Shown here one piece after another: positions 8,633 to 16,706 of a stretch of 64,000 nucleotides of DNA. The translations under genes were made by a program, and so were the position numbers. This DNA comes from Marmoricola sp. (lineage in GTDB: Bacteria > Actinomycetota > Actinomycetes > Propionibacteriales > Nocardioidaceae): the NCBI GenBank assembly GCA_025965195.1, contig JAOPXK010000060.1, positions 41,758 to 105,757 on the forward strand, in the 5' to 3' direction. Position 1 is the stretch's first letter. Each line of letters begins with the position of its first letter. Below the pieces are notes generated by a model. It worked only from the letters and a program-made list of their open reading frames with translations. It did not search any database and was not told where the DNA came from.

Positions 8633-9505
8633 TCAGCGGGTGCGGCCGACCAGGTGCGGCGACGCGTTCTTCGGGTTCGTGAGCGAGAAGTCGATCCCGC
8701 CTGCGACGACCCGGGAGCCGAAGGCCACCGTGCCGGGCAGGAAGATCGGCTTCTTGAACTCGACCTCGACGGTCACGTCGTCCGCGAGTCGTGTGTCGAA
8801 CGCGGCGACGCAGCGCGCCTTGCTCCACATCCCGTGCGCGATCTGACGATGGAAGCCCAGCGCCTTGGCGGTCAACGGGTAGAGGTGGATCGGATTGTGG
8901 TCACCCGACACCGCGGCGTACCTGCGGCCGAGGTTGGCGGGGAGCTTCCACTCCGTGCCGTTGCTGGGCACCACGTCGAACGGCTCGCGCACATCGGCAC
9001 CTGCCGTGGGATCTGACCGGCTGATCCGGAGGTACTCCGAGGTCGACTCCCACACGGTGTCCTCATCGGATGTCACGGTGCTGACGAAGTCGAAGACCTT
9101 GCCCTTCGGGTGTGGGCGCAGGTTGTCGGCTCGGGCCGACACGGTCAGCCGCTCGGTCGGCTTGATCGGCCGGTGCTGGTGGATGCTGTTGGCGAGGTGC
9201 ACGGTGCCGATGGCCGGGTAGGGAAACGTCCGGTCGGTCATCAGGGCCATGTGCAGCGGGAACGCCAGCATGTGTACGTAGGTCAGCGGAATCGTCTCGC
9301 GCCTCTCGAACCCGCACACCCGGGCGTACGCCGCGACGTGCGCCCGGTCGATCGCGACGTCGTTCCGGGTGAGCGTCAGGTCGGGCAGGTCCCCGCCCTT
9401 CTTGGCCACGCCGGGGACGAGGTTCACCCCGGGGATGGCCGGAAGCGCAGCCTTCAACATCACGGGCAGCCCGCCCCTGATGTCATCGACGTTGCGCTCG
9501 ACCAT
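8633..9505 (-). CDS. htdX: MaoC-like (R)-enoyl-CoA/ACP hydratase, HtdX type
   Basis: This is a 290-residue double hot-dog hydratase that adds water to trans-2-enoyl thioesters to form (R)-3-hydroxyacyl thioesters. The hydratase-2 motif YAAVSGDHNPIHLY starts at Tyr196, with catalytic Asp202 and His207. It lies directly downstream of the FabG4-type reductase, 2 bp apart, on the same strand. The order htdX-fabG4-fadA2 with fadA2 divergent is the same as in mycobacteria (Rv0241c-Rv0243), which supports the assignment. ATG 9505 is the start; longer readings run through fabG4. The tail is 4 bp from the convergent tesB gene. Confidence 0.85.
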   Translation of the reverse strand: MVERNVDDIRGGLPVMLKAALPAIPGVNLVPGVAKKGGDLPDLTLTRNDVAIDRAHVAAYARVCGFERRETIPLTYVHMLAFPLHMALMTDRTFPYPAIGTVHLANSIHQHRPIKPTERLTVSARADNLRPHPKGKVFDFVSTVTSDEDTVWESTSEYLRISRSDPTAGADVREPFDVVPSNGTEWKLPANLGRRYAAVSGDHNPIHLYPLTAKALGFHRQIAHGMWSKARCVAAFDTRLADDVTVEVEFKKPIFLPGTVAFGSRVVAGGIDFSLTNPKNASPHLVGRTR

Positions 9506-9507
9506 GC

Positions 9508-10842
9508 TCAGGCCCCCAGCATCATCTGGCCGCAGACCCGGACCACGTTGCCGTTGACGGCGGTGGAGCCGGGGGAGGCGTACCAGGCGATGGCCTCGGC
9601 GACGTCGACCGGCAGACCGCCCTGGTTCATGGCGTTCAGGCGCTGGCCGACCTCCCGGGTGGCGAACGGCACCGCGGCCGTCATCTGGGTGATGATGAAG
9701 CCCGGCGCCACCGCGTTGATGGTGATGCCGTCCTTCAGGCCCGCGGCGAGCGAGTCGACGAAGCCGATCACGCCCGCCTTCGAGGCGGCGTAGTTGGTCT
9801 GGCCGAGGTTGCCCGCGATGCCGGCGATCGACGAGACGCCGATGATCCGGCCGTTCTTGTTGATCAGGCCCTGGGACAGCAGCTCGGCGGTGATCCGCTC
9901 GGGAGCGATCAGGTTGACCGAGATGACCGACTGCCAACGGTCCTCGGCCATGTTCGCGAGCTTCTTGTCGCGGGTGATGCCGGCGTTGTGCACCACGATG
10001 TCGACGCCGCCGAACTCCTTCCTGACGTGCTGGGCAATGCGCTGGGGAGCGTCGGTGCCCGTGATGTCGAGCGTCAGGTAGTCACCGTCGAGCTCCTTCA
10101 TCAGGGACTGCAGCTCGCTGGCCGCCTGGGGTACGTCGACGCCGAGCACGGTCGCGCCGTCCCGGTGCAGCACCCGGGCGATCTGCTCACCGATGCCGCG
10201 CGAGGCGCCGGTGACGATGGCGATCTTCCCGTCGAGCGGCTTGGTCTGGTCGGCGACCGGTTCGGCCTTCGTGGTGCCGGTGGCGCCGAGCCGGACCACC
10301 TGGCCGGAGACATACGCGCTCTTCGGGGAGAGGTAGAACGCCAGCGTCGACTCGATCGTGGACTCGGCGCCGGGTGCGACGTACACGAGGTTGACGCAGG
10401 TGCCCTTGCCGATCTCCTTGCCGAGGGAACGGGTCACGCCCTCGAGCGCGCGCTGCGCGATGCGCTCCTCACCCTCGAGGAGCTCGGGCACGGTGCCGAG
10501 TACGACGACGCGCGCGCAGCTCCTGAGACCGCGGAGCAGCGGGGTGAAGAACTGCTGCAGGCCGACGAGCTCCTCGGCCTTCGTGATGCCGGTGGCGTCG
10601 AAGACCAGGGCCTTGTACTTCTCGCCCTCGGTCGGTGTCTTGACGTTGGCCACCCCGAGCGAGTCCAGGGCCGCAGAGATCGCGGCGCCGAGGCGTCCGT
10701 CACCACCGACGACGACGCTGCCGTCGACGACGGGGGAGCCCACCTTCCAGCGATCCAGCCTCACCGGGTTCGGGATGCCGAGGTTCTTGACGAAGAGCTG
10801 CCCGAGGGGGCTCGAGGTGAAGGACTGGTAGCGGTCACTCAT
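9508..10842 (-). CDS. fabG4: high-molecular-weight 3-oxoacyl-ACP/CoA reductase, FabG4 type
   Basis: At 444 residues this is longer than ordinary FabG and fits the HMW FabG4 group. These have an N-terminal flavodoxin-like domain (about 1-200) before the SDR domain. The SDR part shows TGASRGIG from about residue 208 and the catalytic Tyr351 in TNYAASKAG, with Ser in GVSSIAGIAG before it. It reduces 3-oxoacyl thioesters with NADH in family members. GGAGGAACC precedes ATG 10842. It is divergent from fadA2 across 210 bp that contain a repeated TGTAAC motif. It is probably co-transcribed with htdX. Confidence 0.9.
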   Translation of the reverse strand: MSDRYQSFTSSPLGQLFVKNLGIPNPVRLDRWKVGSPVVDGSVVVGGDGRLGAAISAALDSLGVANVKTPTEGEKYKALVFDATGITKAEELVGLQQFFTPLLRGLRSCARVVVLGTVPELLEGEERIAQRALEGVTRSLGKEIGKGTCVNLVYVAPGAESTIESTLAFYLSPKSAYVSGQVVRLGATGTTKAEPVADQTKPLDGKIAIVTGASRGIGEQIARVLHRDGATVLGVDVPQAASELQSLMKELDGDYLTLDITGTDAPQRIAQHVRKEFGGVDIVVHNAGITRDKKLANMAEDRWQSVISVNLIAPERITAELLSQGLINKNGRIIGVSSIAGIAGNLGQTNYAASKAGVIGFVDSLAAGLKDGITINAVAPGFIITQMTAAVPFATREVGQRLNAMNQGGLPVDVAEAIAWYASPGSTAVNGNVVRVCGQMMLGA

Positions 10843-11052
10843 GGGGGGTTCCTCCGGTGGAGTCAGCGGTGAAGTCAGGCAGTCAGAATGTAACTGGAGG
10901 TGTAACTCAGTGTCCAAATTTCGTGACGTGGCCCTCAGAACGTTTCTTTTCACATGCTCCCGCGCAAGGATGATGCCGCACAACGTCCGACTCTCCGGTT
11001 GGCATTCGGTGCCCCACATTCGACCTGTCCACTGATCAGGAGCACAGCACCC
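10843..11052. promoter_or_regulatory. divergent fabG4/fadA2 promoter region with repeated TGTAAC motif
   Basis: This 210-bp stretch separates two divergent operons. It contains TGTAACTGGAGGTGT from 10889 and, right after it, TGTAACTCAGTGT at 10901-10913. The second copy matches 12 of 13 bases of a site upstream of the first mce operon (15786-15798) and 11 of 13 bases of a minus-strand site in front of the nearby TetR gene (13195-13207). I infer an operator for that TetR protein. AT-rich tracts (CCAAATTT, TTTCTTTTCA) beside it could be promoter elements for fadA2. No clear terminator or RNA gene is seen. Confidence 0.5.
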
Positions 11053-12348
11053 ATGCAGGCAAAAACCCGTCGCGTCGCCATCATCGGCGGCAACCGCATC
11101 CCGTTCGCCCGGTCCAACACCGTCTACAAGACGGAGTCCAACCAGGACATGCTGACCGCCGCCCTCAACGGCCTGGTGGACCGGTTCAACCTGGAGGGCG
11201 AGCGGATGGGCGAGGTGGCCGCAGGCGCCGTCATCAAGCACTCGCGCGACTTCAACCTGACTCGCGAGAGCGTGCTCAGCACCAGGCTCGCGCCCGAGAC
11301 CCCGGCGGTCGACATCCAGCAGGCGTGCGGCACCGGTCTGCAGGCGGCGATCTACATCGCCAACAAGATCGCGCTCGGCCAGATCGACGCCGGCATCGCC
11401 GGTGGTGCGGACACCACCTCCGACGCGCCGATCGGCGTCAGCGAGAGCCTGCGCGAGAAGCTCCTCGAGCTCAACCGCGCGAGGGATCTCAGGAGCCGGC
11501 TCGCCGTTGCCGCGAAGATCCGCCCGACCGACTTCGGAGTCGAGATCCCGCGCAACAGTGAGCCCCGCACCGGCTTGGCGATGGGTGACCACGCCGCGCT
11601 GACGGCTCTCGAGTGGCGGATCACCCGCGAGGCGCAGGACGAGCTCGCGGTCAAGTCGCACCACAACCTGGCGAAGTCCTATGACGACGGCTGGCAGGAC
11701 GACCTGGTCACGCCGTACAAGGGCGTCACCATCGACAAGAACCTGCGCGCCGACTCCTCGCTCGAGAAGCTCTCCACCCTCAAGCCCGTCTTCGGCAAGG
11801 GCGAGTCCGCGACGATGACGGCAGCCAACTCCACGCCGCTGACCGACGGTGCATCCGCCGTACTGCTCGCATCGGAGGAGTGGGCCAAGGAGCGCAACCT
11901 CCCCGTCCTCGCGTACCTCACCGAGTACGAAACGGCTGCGGTCGACTTCGTGCACGGTCGCGAGGGGCTGCTGATGGCTCCGGCGTACGCCGTGCCGCGG
12001 ATGCTCGCGCGTGCCGGGCTGACCCTTCAGGACTTCGACTACTACGAGATCCACGAGGCGTTCGCATCACAGGTGCTCTCGACGCTGGCGGCCTGGGAGG
12101 ACGACGTGTTCTGCAAGGAGCGTCTCGGCCTCGACGCGCCGCTCGGCTCGATCGACCGCGACAAGCTCAACGTGAAGGGTTCCTCGCTGGCCGCCGGTCA
12201 CCCGTTCGCCGCGACCGGTGGCCGCCTCCTCGCCAACGCCGCGAAGCTCCTCGACGCGAAGGCCAGCTCTGGTGGCAGCACCGGCCGGGTCCTCATTTCG
12301 ATCTGCGCCGCCGGTGGCCAAGGTGTCGTCGCCATCCTGGAACGTTGA
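11053..12348 (+). CDS. fadA2: acetyl-CoA C-acyltransferase (thiolase), FadA2 type
   Basis: This 431-residue thiolase cleaves 3-ketoacyl-CoA with CoA, or runs the reverse condensation. The nucleophilic Cys92 lies in QQACGTGLQAA. The catalytic His segment is EIHEAFASQV, the GHPFAATGGRLLA loop is present, and the second active-site Cys is in ISICAAGGQG near the C-terminus. I start at ATG 11053, which removes an unrelated upstream reading. The gene is divergent from fabG4-htdX, the same arrangement as in mycobacteria, so reductase, hydratase and thiolase could form one elongation or degradation cycle. It is followed by a hairpin-rich convergent gap. Confidence 0.92.
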   Translation: MQAKTRRVAIIGGNRIPFARSNTVYKTESNQDMLTAALNGLVDRFNLEGERMGEVAAGAVIKHSRDFNLTRESVLSTRLAPETPAVDIQQACGTGLQAAIYIANKIALGQIDAGIAGGADTTSDAPIGVSESLREKLLELNRARDLRSRLAVAAKIRPTDFGVEIPRNSEPRTGLAMGDHAALTALEWRITREAQDELAVKSHHNLAKSYDDGWQDDLVTPYKGVTIDKNLRADSSLEKLSTLKPVFGKGESATMTAANSTPLTDGASAVLLASEEWAKERNLPVLAYLTEYETAAVDFVHGREGLLMAPAYAVPRMLARAGLTLQDFDYYEIHEAFASQVLSTLAAWEDDVFCKERLGLDAPLGSIDRDKLNVKGSSLAAGHPFAATGGRLLANAAKLLDAKASSGGSTGRVLISICAAGGQGVVAILER

Positions 12349-12469
12349 GTTGGGTCTCCGTCACCGTTGAGTAGGGCCTCGGTCACGCTCGCCGTGTGAC
12401 TAAGGCCTGACTCAACGGCAACCAAGGCTCAACTCAACGGCAACCAAGGCCCAACTCAACGGGAATTGG
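12349..12469. terminator. convergent gap with long imperfect hairpin and 22-bp tandem repeats
   Basis: Between the convergent fadA2 and TetR genes, 12364-12386 pairs with 12396-12418 (19 of 23 bases) around a 9-base loop. The arms run CCGTTGAG...GTCAC and GTGAC...CTCAACGG. From 12411 a 22-bp unit starting CTCAACGGCAACCAAGGC occurs twice in full and a third time in part, ending at 12469. The arm sequence GTTGAG also appears at the fadA2 stop. I read the hairpin as a bidirectional terminator; there is no long T tract, which is usual in Actinobacteria. Confidence 0.55.
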
Positions 12470-13171
12470 TCAGCCGCCGGCGAGGGCCCGGGCAGACGCG
12501 ACCAGGTAGCTCTTCACCTGTTCGGACGAGACCGGGGTGATGGTGGGGATGCCGGGCGCGGACTCGCGGACCAGGATGCCGACGCGGGCGAGCTGCATGG
12601 CGCCCAGGCCCGACGCGTACATGTGGTTGGCCAGCATGGTCGAGTCGTGCGGCTTGAAGACGCCGGTCTCCAGTCCCTTGTCGAGCGCGCTGCTCAGCAT
12701 CGCCAGGCAACCGGAGATGCCTCGTCCGAGCCGGAACAGGGCGCTCTCGCTGATCTCCTCGAGGAGCTCGGGTCCGGGCCGGCGCATCAGGGTCTGCGCG
12801 CAGTCGACGAATGCGGGGTACTCGACACCGAAGTCGACGAACGCCTCCACCAGGGCGACGAGCTGGTCGACGGGATCCGAGACCTGGGCGACCGACTTCT
12901 CAAGTCGTTCGTGGAGCTCGTCGAGGTAGCGCACCAGGGTCAGCGCGAACAGCTCTTCCTTGCCACTGAAGTGCCGGTAGATGATCGCGCGGTTGATCCC
13001 GACCGAGCGGGCGATGTCCTCGATCTGTGCATCCCGTACGCCGTTCTCGTCGAACAGCCTCCGGGTGGCGTCGAGGATCTCCTTCTCGCGGGCGCGTCGT
13101 CGGGCGGCCGCGGCGGTATGCCGGTTCGTGCCCTGCACGGGCGCGTCCTTCACCGGCTTGGTGGGCGTCAT
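12470..13171 (-). CDS. TetR family transcriptional regulator
   Basis: This is a 233-residue TetR repressor. The N-terminal HTH (about residues 30-75) shows REKEILDATRRLFDENGVRD, then IARSVGINRAIIYRHFSGKEELF. The C-terminal ligand domain carries a long helix set, typical for acyl-CoA or lipid-sensing members, but the ligand is unknown. It sits convergent to fadA2. In front of its ATG (13171) lies TGTAACAGGGTGT on the minus strand, nearly the same as motifs before fabG4/fadA2 and the first mce operon. I infer autoregulation and control of those lipid operons. Confidence 0.85.
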   Translation of the reverse strand: MTPTKPVKDAPVQGTNRHTAAAARRRAREKEILDATRRLFDENGVRDAQIEDIARSVGINRAIIYRHFSGKEELFALTLVRYLDELHERLEKSVAQVSDPVDQLVALVEAFVDFGVEYPAFVDCAQTLMRRPGPELLEEISESALFRLGRGISGCLAMLSSALDKGLETGVFKPHDSTMLANHMYASGLGAMQLARVGILVRESAPGIPTITPVSSEQVKSYLVASARALAGG

Positions 13172-13194
13172 GGCAGCACTGTATTACGGTTGCA

Positions 13195-13207
13195 ACACCC
13201 TGTTACA
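13195..13207 (-). promoter_or_regulatory. putative TetR operator in front of the TetR gene
   Basis: On the minus strand this reads TGTAACAGGGTGT, matching 11 of 13 bases of TGTAACTCGGTGT at 15786-15798. It lies 24-36 bases upstream of the TetR start codon, a normal place for an autoregulatory site. The flanks (TTG before, TGCAACC after) add a weak dyad. This is inference from motif sharing only. Confidence 0.45.
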
Positions 13208-13234
13208 CAAGTGTTTGACGCCTGTGACGCCAGC

Positions 13235-14758
13235 TCAGCCGAGACCGGCCAGCGCGCGCACCGTCTGGACCGTGTCGGTCTCCGAGGCAGGCTTGTCGTC
13301 GCGGTAGCCGAGGACCCGGGCGAATCGGAGCGCCATCCCGCCGGCGTACCTCGTCGAGCGCTGGATGCCGTCGAAGGCGATCTCGACGACCTGCTCCGGG
13401 CGGACGAACACGACATGGCCTTCGCGATGGGTCTCGAGCTCGAGGAACCGCTCGGTCTGCCAGGCGAGCATCTCGTCGGTCATCCCCTTGAACGTCTTGC
13501 CCAGCATCACGAACTCGCCGCTCTCCGGGTCGCGCGCGCCCAGATGGATGTTGGAGAGCCAGCCCTTGCGGCGACCGCTTCCCCACTCAACGGCGAGGAC
13601 CACCAGGTCGAGGGTGTGCCGCGGCTTCACCTTGACCCAGGCCGCGCCACGGCGCCCGGCTTCGTACGCCGAGTCGAGCTGCTTGAGGATCACACCTTCC
13701 TGGCCATCGGCGATCGCAGCCTCGAACCAGGCAACGGCTCTGGCCGGATCACTGGTGACGAGTCTCGTGACGCGCTGGTTCGCGGGCACGACGGAGTCGA
13801 GCCGGTCCAGACGCTCGCGGGCGGGCCGCTCGATCAGCTGGTCGTCGTCGTGGAGGAGCAGATCGAAGTAGAAGGGGTGGACGCCGCGGTCGGTCGCCTC
13901 GCGGGTCGAGGTGCGCGACGCGGTCTCCTGGAACGGTCTCGGCCGGCCGGCCGCATCGAGCGTGAGCGCCTCTCCGTCGAGGATCAGGTCGCGGGCCGGA
14001 AGCGCCCGGGTGAGGTCGACGATGTCGGGCAGCCGGGCGGAGATCTCGTCGAGGCTGCGGGTGAACACCAGCACCTCGTCGCCGTGCTTGTGCACCTGGA
14101 TCCGGATGCCGTCGAGCTTGGTGTCGACGGCGAACTCGGTGTCGACCTCGACGAGCTTGGTGACGCCGGCCGCGACGTCGGGCGCCGTCGACGCGAGCAT
14201 CGGCCGGACCGGCCGGCCGACGACGAGCGAGAAGTCCGCCAGCGCCTCTGAGCCTCCGGTCAGGGCGGCCTGCGCGATCGGACCGGACAGCGCCGAGAAC
14301 ATCGCGGCACGGCGTACGTCGGAAGGGGGTACGCCGGCAGCGACTGCGATCGCATCGAGCATCACCGAGTCGAGTGCGCCCTGCCGGACGCCGCCGGTGA
14401 GCAGGGCTCGAAGGAACTCCTGCTCGGGCGCGGTCAGTGCTCCGAAGAGGCTGGCGAGCGCCTCCGCGCGTGCACCTGCCGACCCCGGCCCGGCGAGCAC
14501 GCTGATCGACTCGATCGCGTCGTTGACCTCATCGAGGTGCAGGGTCGCATCGATCGCAGGTGGGGGGAGCGTCGAGACGCTGCGCCAGCCGACACCGGTG
14601 CGGCGCTGGGGGAGCGTCCCGGAGAGGTACGCCGTCGCGAGCTCGATCTCGGGCCCGGTGGCCAGGCGCAACAGCCCGGCGATCAGGTCGCGCTTAGCGA
14701 GCCGGGACCGGGTCGCGGCAACGGAGCCGGAGACCTCAACGAGCTCGAGCAGCAGCAT
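13235..14758 (-). CDS. ligB: ATP-dependent DNA ligase (LigB type)
   Basis: This 507-residue protein is an ATP-dependent DNA ligase. The adenylated lysine is Lys214 in TKLDGIRIQ (KxDGxR motif Ia). Later nucleotidyltransferase motifs are seen as LILDGEAL, FYFDLLLHD, EGVILKQ and AWVKVKPRH. An N-terminal DNA-binding domain (about 1-190) precedes it and an OB domain follows, as in mycobacterial LigB, which has about the same length. It seals nicks in repair and is not the essential NAD-dependent ligase. ATG 14758 is divergent from an AlkA-type glycosylase gene with only 45 bp between starts, which suggests joint repair expression. Confidence 0.92.
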   Translation of the reverse strand: MLLLELVEVSGSVAATRSRLAKRDLIAGLLRLATGPEIELATAYLSGTLPQRRTGVGWRSVSTLPPPAIDATLHLDEVNDAIESISVLAGPGSAGARAEALASLFGALTAPEQEFLRALLTGGVRQGALDSVMLDAIAVAAGVPPSDVRRAAMFSALSGPIAQAALTGGSEALADFSLVVGRPVRPMLASTAPDVAAGVTKLVEVDTEFAVDTKLDGIRIQVHKHGDEVLVFTRSLDEISARLPDIVDLTRALPARDLILDGEALTLDAAGRPRPFQETASRTSTREATDRGVHPFYFDLLLHDDDQLIERPARERLDRLDSVVPANQRVTRLVTSDPARAVAWFEAAIADGQEGVILKQLDSAYEAGRRGAAWVKVKPRHTLDLVVLAVEWGSGRRKGWLSNIHLGARDPESGEFVMLGKTFKGMTDEMLAWQTERFLELETHREGHVVFVRPEQVVEIAFDGIQRSTRYAGGMALRFARVLGYRDDKPASETDTVQTVRALAGLG

Positions 14759-14803
14759 GGCCTCATTGTGGCCGAGGACGCCGACAGTCCTACGCTGCAG
14801 GAC

Positions 14804-15742
14804 ATGACCGCCGCCGCGCCCCTCGTCCGGGTCTGGCGCCCGGACTGGCCCTGCCCGGTGGCACGGATCCTCTCCCCGCTGCGGCACGGGGCCGGCGATC
14901 CGACGTACCGCGTCGCGGCGGATGGCGCGCACTGGCGAGGCATCCGTACGCCGACAGGCCCGGCGGCGCTCCAGATCCAGGGCGACCCGACCGCTGGCCT
15001 GGTCACCGGCACCGCCTGGGGAGCCGGCGCGCAGTGGGCGCTCGCACAGCTCCCGCGGATGCTCGGTGCCGACGACGACCCGAGCGGCTTCGAGCCACAG
15101 CATCCGCTGCTTGCCGAGGCCTGGCGCCGGCATCCGAACTGGCGAATCGGCTCGAGCGACCTGGTGATGGAGTCCCTGGTGCCGGCGATCATCGAGCAGA
15201 AGGTCACCGGCCAGGAAGCGTTCGCGGCGTACCGCAAGCTCGTCCTTCGCTTCGGCGAGCGCGCACCCGGTCCGAACGAAGACCTCTGGATCCAGCCGGC
15301 GCCCGAGGCGCTCCGCCAGATCCCGTCGTGGGAGTGGCTGCGGCTACCGGTCGACGGAGGCCGGTCGAGGCCGATCCTGCAGGCCGCGCGCGTTGCCGGG
15401 TCGCTCGAACGTGCCCGTCTCAGCGGCCCGGACGTCTTCGACCGGAGGCTTCGCAGCCTGCCGGGGATCGGCGTCTGGACCAGTGCGGAGGTGCGGAGCC
15501 GAGCGCTCGGTGACGCGGACGCGGTGAGCTTCGGCGACTATCACATCGCGAAGGACGTGGGCTGGGCGCTGACCGGCGTCGAGGTCGATGACGATGGTCT
15601 GGCCGAGCTCCTCGAGCCGTACCGACCGCACCGGCACCGGGTCCAGCGGCTGGTCGAGATGACCGGTGCCGGGCGGCCCAGACGAGGCCCGCGGATGGCT
15701 CCACGCACGCATTTGCCGGGACGAACCGCCAAGACGGACTGA
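14804..15742 (+). CDS. DNA-3-methyladenine glycosylase II family (AlkA-like HhH)
   Basis: This is a 312-residue HhH-GPD superfamily glycosylase. The helix-hairpin-helix shows LPGIGVWTSAEVRSRALGD, and the catalytic Asp is probably Asp245 in SFGDYHIAKDVGW. ESLVPAIIEQKVTGQEAF marks the preceding helices. Such enzymes flip out and excise alkylated purines. The first 100 residues resemble the N-terminal beta domain of AlkA. ATG 14804 is used. It is divergent from ligB, so a base-excision step and a ligation step share one short promoter region. The proline- and arginine-rich tail is probably disordered. Confidence 0.85.
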   Translation: MTAAAPLVRVWRPDWPCPVARILSPLRHGAGDPTYRVAADGAHWRGIRTPTGPAALQIQGDPTAGLVTGTAWGAGAQWALAQLPRMLGADDDPSGFEPQHPLLAEAWRRHPNWRIGSSDLVMESLVPAIIEQKVTGQEAFAAYRKLVLRFGERAPGPNEDLWIQPAPEALRQIPSWEWLRLPVDGGRSRPILQAARVAGSLERARLSGPDVFDRRLRSLPGIGVWTSAEVRSRALGDADAVSFGDYHIAKDVGWALTGVEVDDDGLAELLEPYRPHRHRVQRLVEMTGAGRPRRGPRMAPRTHLPGRTAKTD

Positions 15743-15785
15743 GATTGCCGCGCTGCGCGCCAGATTCCGAAAGTCATGGACGTGG

Positions 15786-15798
15786 TGTAACTCGGTGT
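15786..15798 (+). promoter_or_regulatory. putative TetR-type operator upstream of the first mce operon
   Basis: TGTAACTCGGTGT lies in the 136-bp gap between the glycosylase gene and yrbEA. It matches 12 of 13 bases of the site before fabG4/fadA2 (10901-10913) and is also close to the site before the TetR gene. It is followed by GTACC and by CAGACACTGG. The start codon is 80 bp downstream, so the site could overlap the promoter. Function is inferred from motif sharing. Confidence 0.45.
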
Positions 15799-15878
15799 GT
15801 ACCTTGCAGACACTGGAAGGCAACATCGGGTTCCGTAGTCCGTGCGGACCTGGCGTGCGTGCCGACGGAGGCGACTCA

Positions 15879-16706
15879 ATGAGTGCGATGGCGGCGCTGG
15901 GCAGGTCGGGCTTCGACTCGATGCTCGACCGGGCCAGGGCCGGCACCACGACGAGCGGCAAGCTGGTCATCCTGGCGCTCGGGTCGGTGATCGCGCTGGT
16001 CACCGACATCATCGCCCGGCGGTTCTCCTGGACCGAGTTCCTGCTCCAGGCCTGGTTCATGACCCGCGTCTCGCTGTTGCCGGCGATCCTGGTGTCGATC
16101 CCGTTCGGTGTCATCACCTCGGTGCAGATCGGCGGCGTCGCCTCCCAGATCGGCGCCAGCTCGTTCAGCGGTGCGGTCAACGGCATCGGCGTACTCCAGC
16201 AGGGCGCGCCCCTGGTGACCTCGCTGATCATCGCCGGGGCGGTGGGGTCCGCGATCACCTCCGACCTCGGCGCGAGGACCGTGCGCGAGGAGATCGACGC
16301 CCTCAAGGTGATGGGCATCAACCCCGTTCAGCGGCTGGTCGCACCCCGCATCCTCGCCGCCCTCATCGTCTCGCTGATGCTGACCGTGATCGTCGCGATG
16401 ACGGCCATGGTCACGGCGTTCTTCATCAACGTCGGCAACGGCTCGATCAGCTCGGGCACCTACCTCGGATCCTTCATCTCGTTCAGCCAGCCCGCTGACC
16501 TGATCCTCGCCGAGTTCAAGGCGCTGGTCTTCGGGTTCATCGCCACGGTCGTCTGCTCCCACAAGGGTCTGAGCGCTTCCGGCGGGCCGAAGGGCGTCGC
16601 CGACGCGGTCAACCAGGCCGTGGTCCTCAGCGTGATCCTGCTGGCCGCCGCGAACGTCGCGATCACTCAGGCGTACACGATGCTCTTCCCGGCAAGGCTG
16701 GTCTGA
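15879..16706 (+). CDS. YrbE family permease subunit A of the first mce operon
   Basis: YrbE (MlaE-type) proteins are the ABC-transporter permeases of Mce lipid importers in the cytoplasmic membrane. This 275-residue protein has several hydrophobic segments. It also has the MlaE signature around IIAGAVGSAITSDLGARTVR, EEIDALKVMGINPVQRLVAPR. GGAGG lies 7 bases before ATG 15879, which decides the start against a much longer reading. The stop and the next ATG share one base (TGATG). This is the first gene of a nine-gene operon; the ATPase (MceG/Mkl) is not in the window. Confidence 0.93.
   Translation: MSAMAALGRSGFDSMLDRARAGTTTSGKLVILALGSVIALVTDIIARRFSWTEFLLQAWFMTRVSLLPAILVSIPFGVITSVQIGGVASQIGASSFSGAVNGIGVLQQGAPLVTSLIIAGAVGSAITSDLGARTVREEIDALKVMGINPVQRLVAPRILAALIVSLMLTVIVAMTAMVTAFFINVGNGSISSGTYLGSFISFSQPADLILAEFKALVFGFIATVVCSHKGLSASGGPKGVADAVNQAVVLSVILLAAANVAITQAYTMLFPARLV

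Noticed and set aside
10937..10950. A KstR-like half site (GAACGTTT) before fadA2
   Set aside because: The AAC and GTT halves are not separated by two bases as in the KstR box, and a different motif is shared by this regulon.
9508..12054. An 848-codon reading that joins fabG4 to sequence antisense of fadA2
   Set aside because: FabG4 similarity begins at ATG 10842 with a strong GGAGG site; the upstream part is antisense to the clear thiolase gene.
12411..12469. CRISPR-like tandem repeats
   Set aside because: The 22-bp units are directly adjacent without spacers, and no cas gene is present; they belong to a terminator-like structure.
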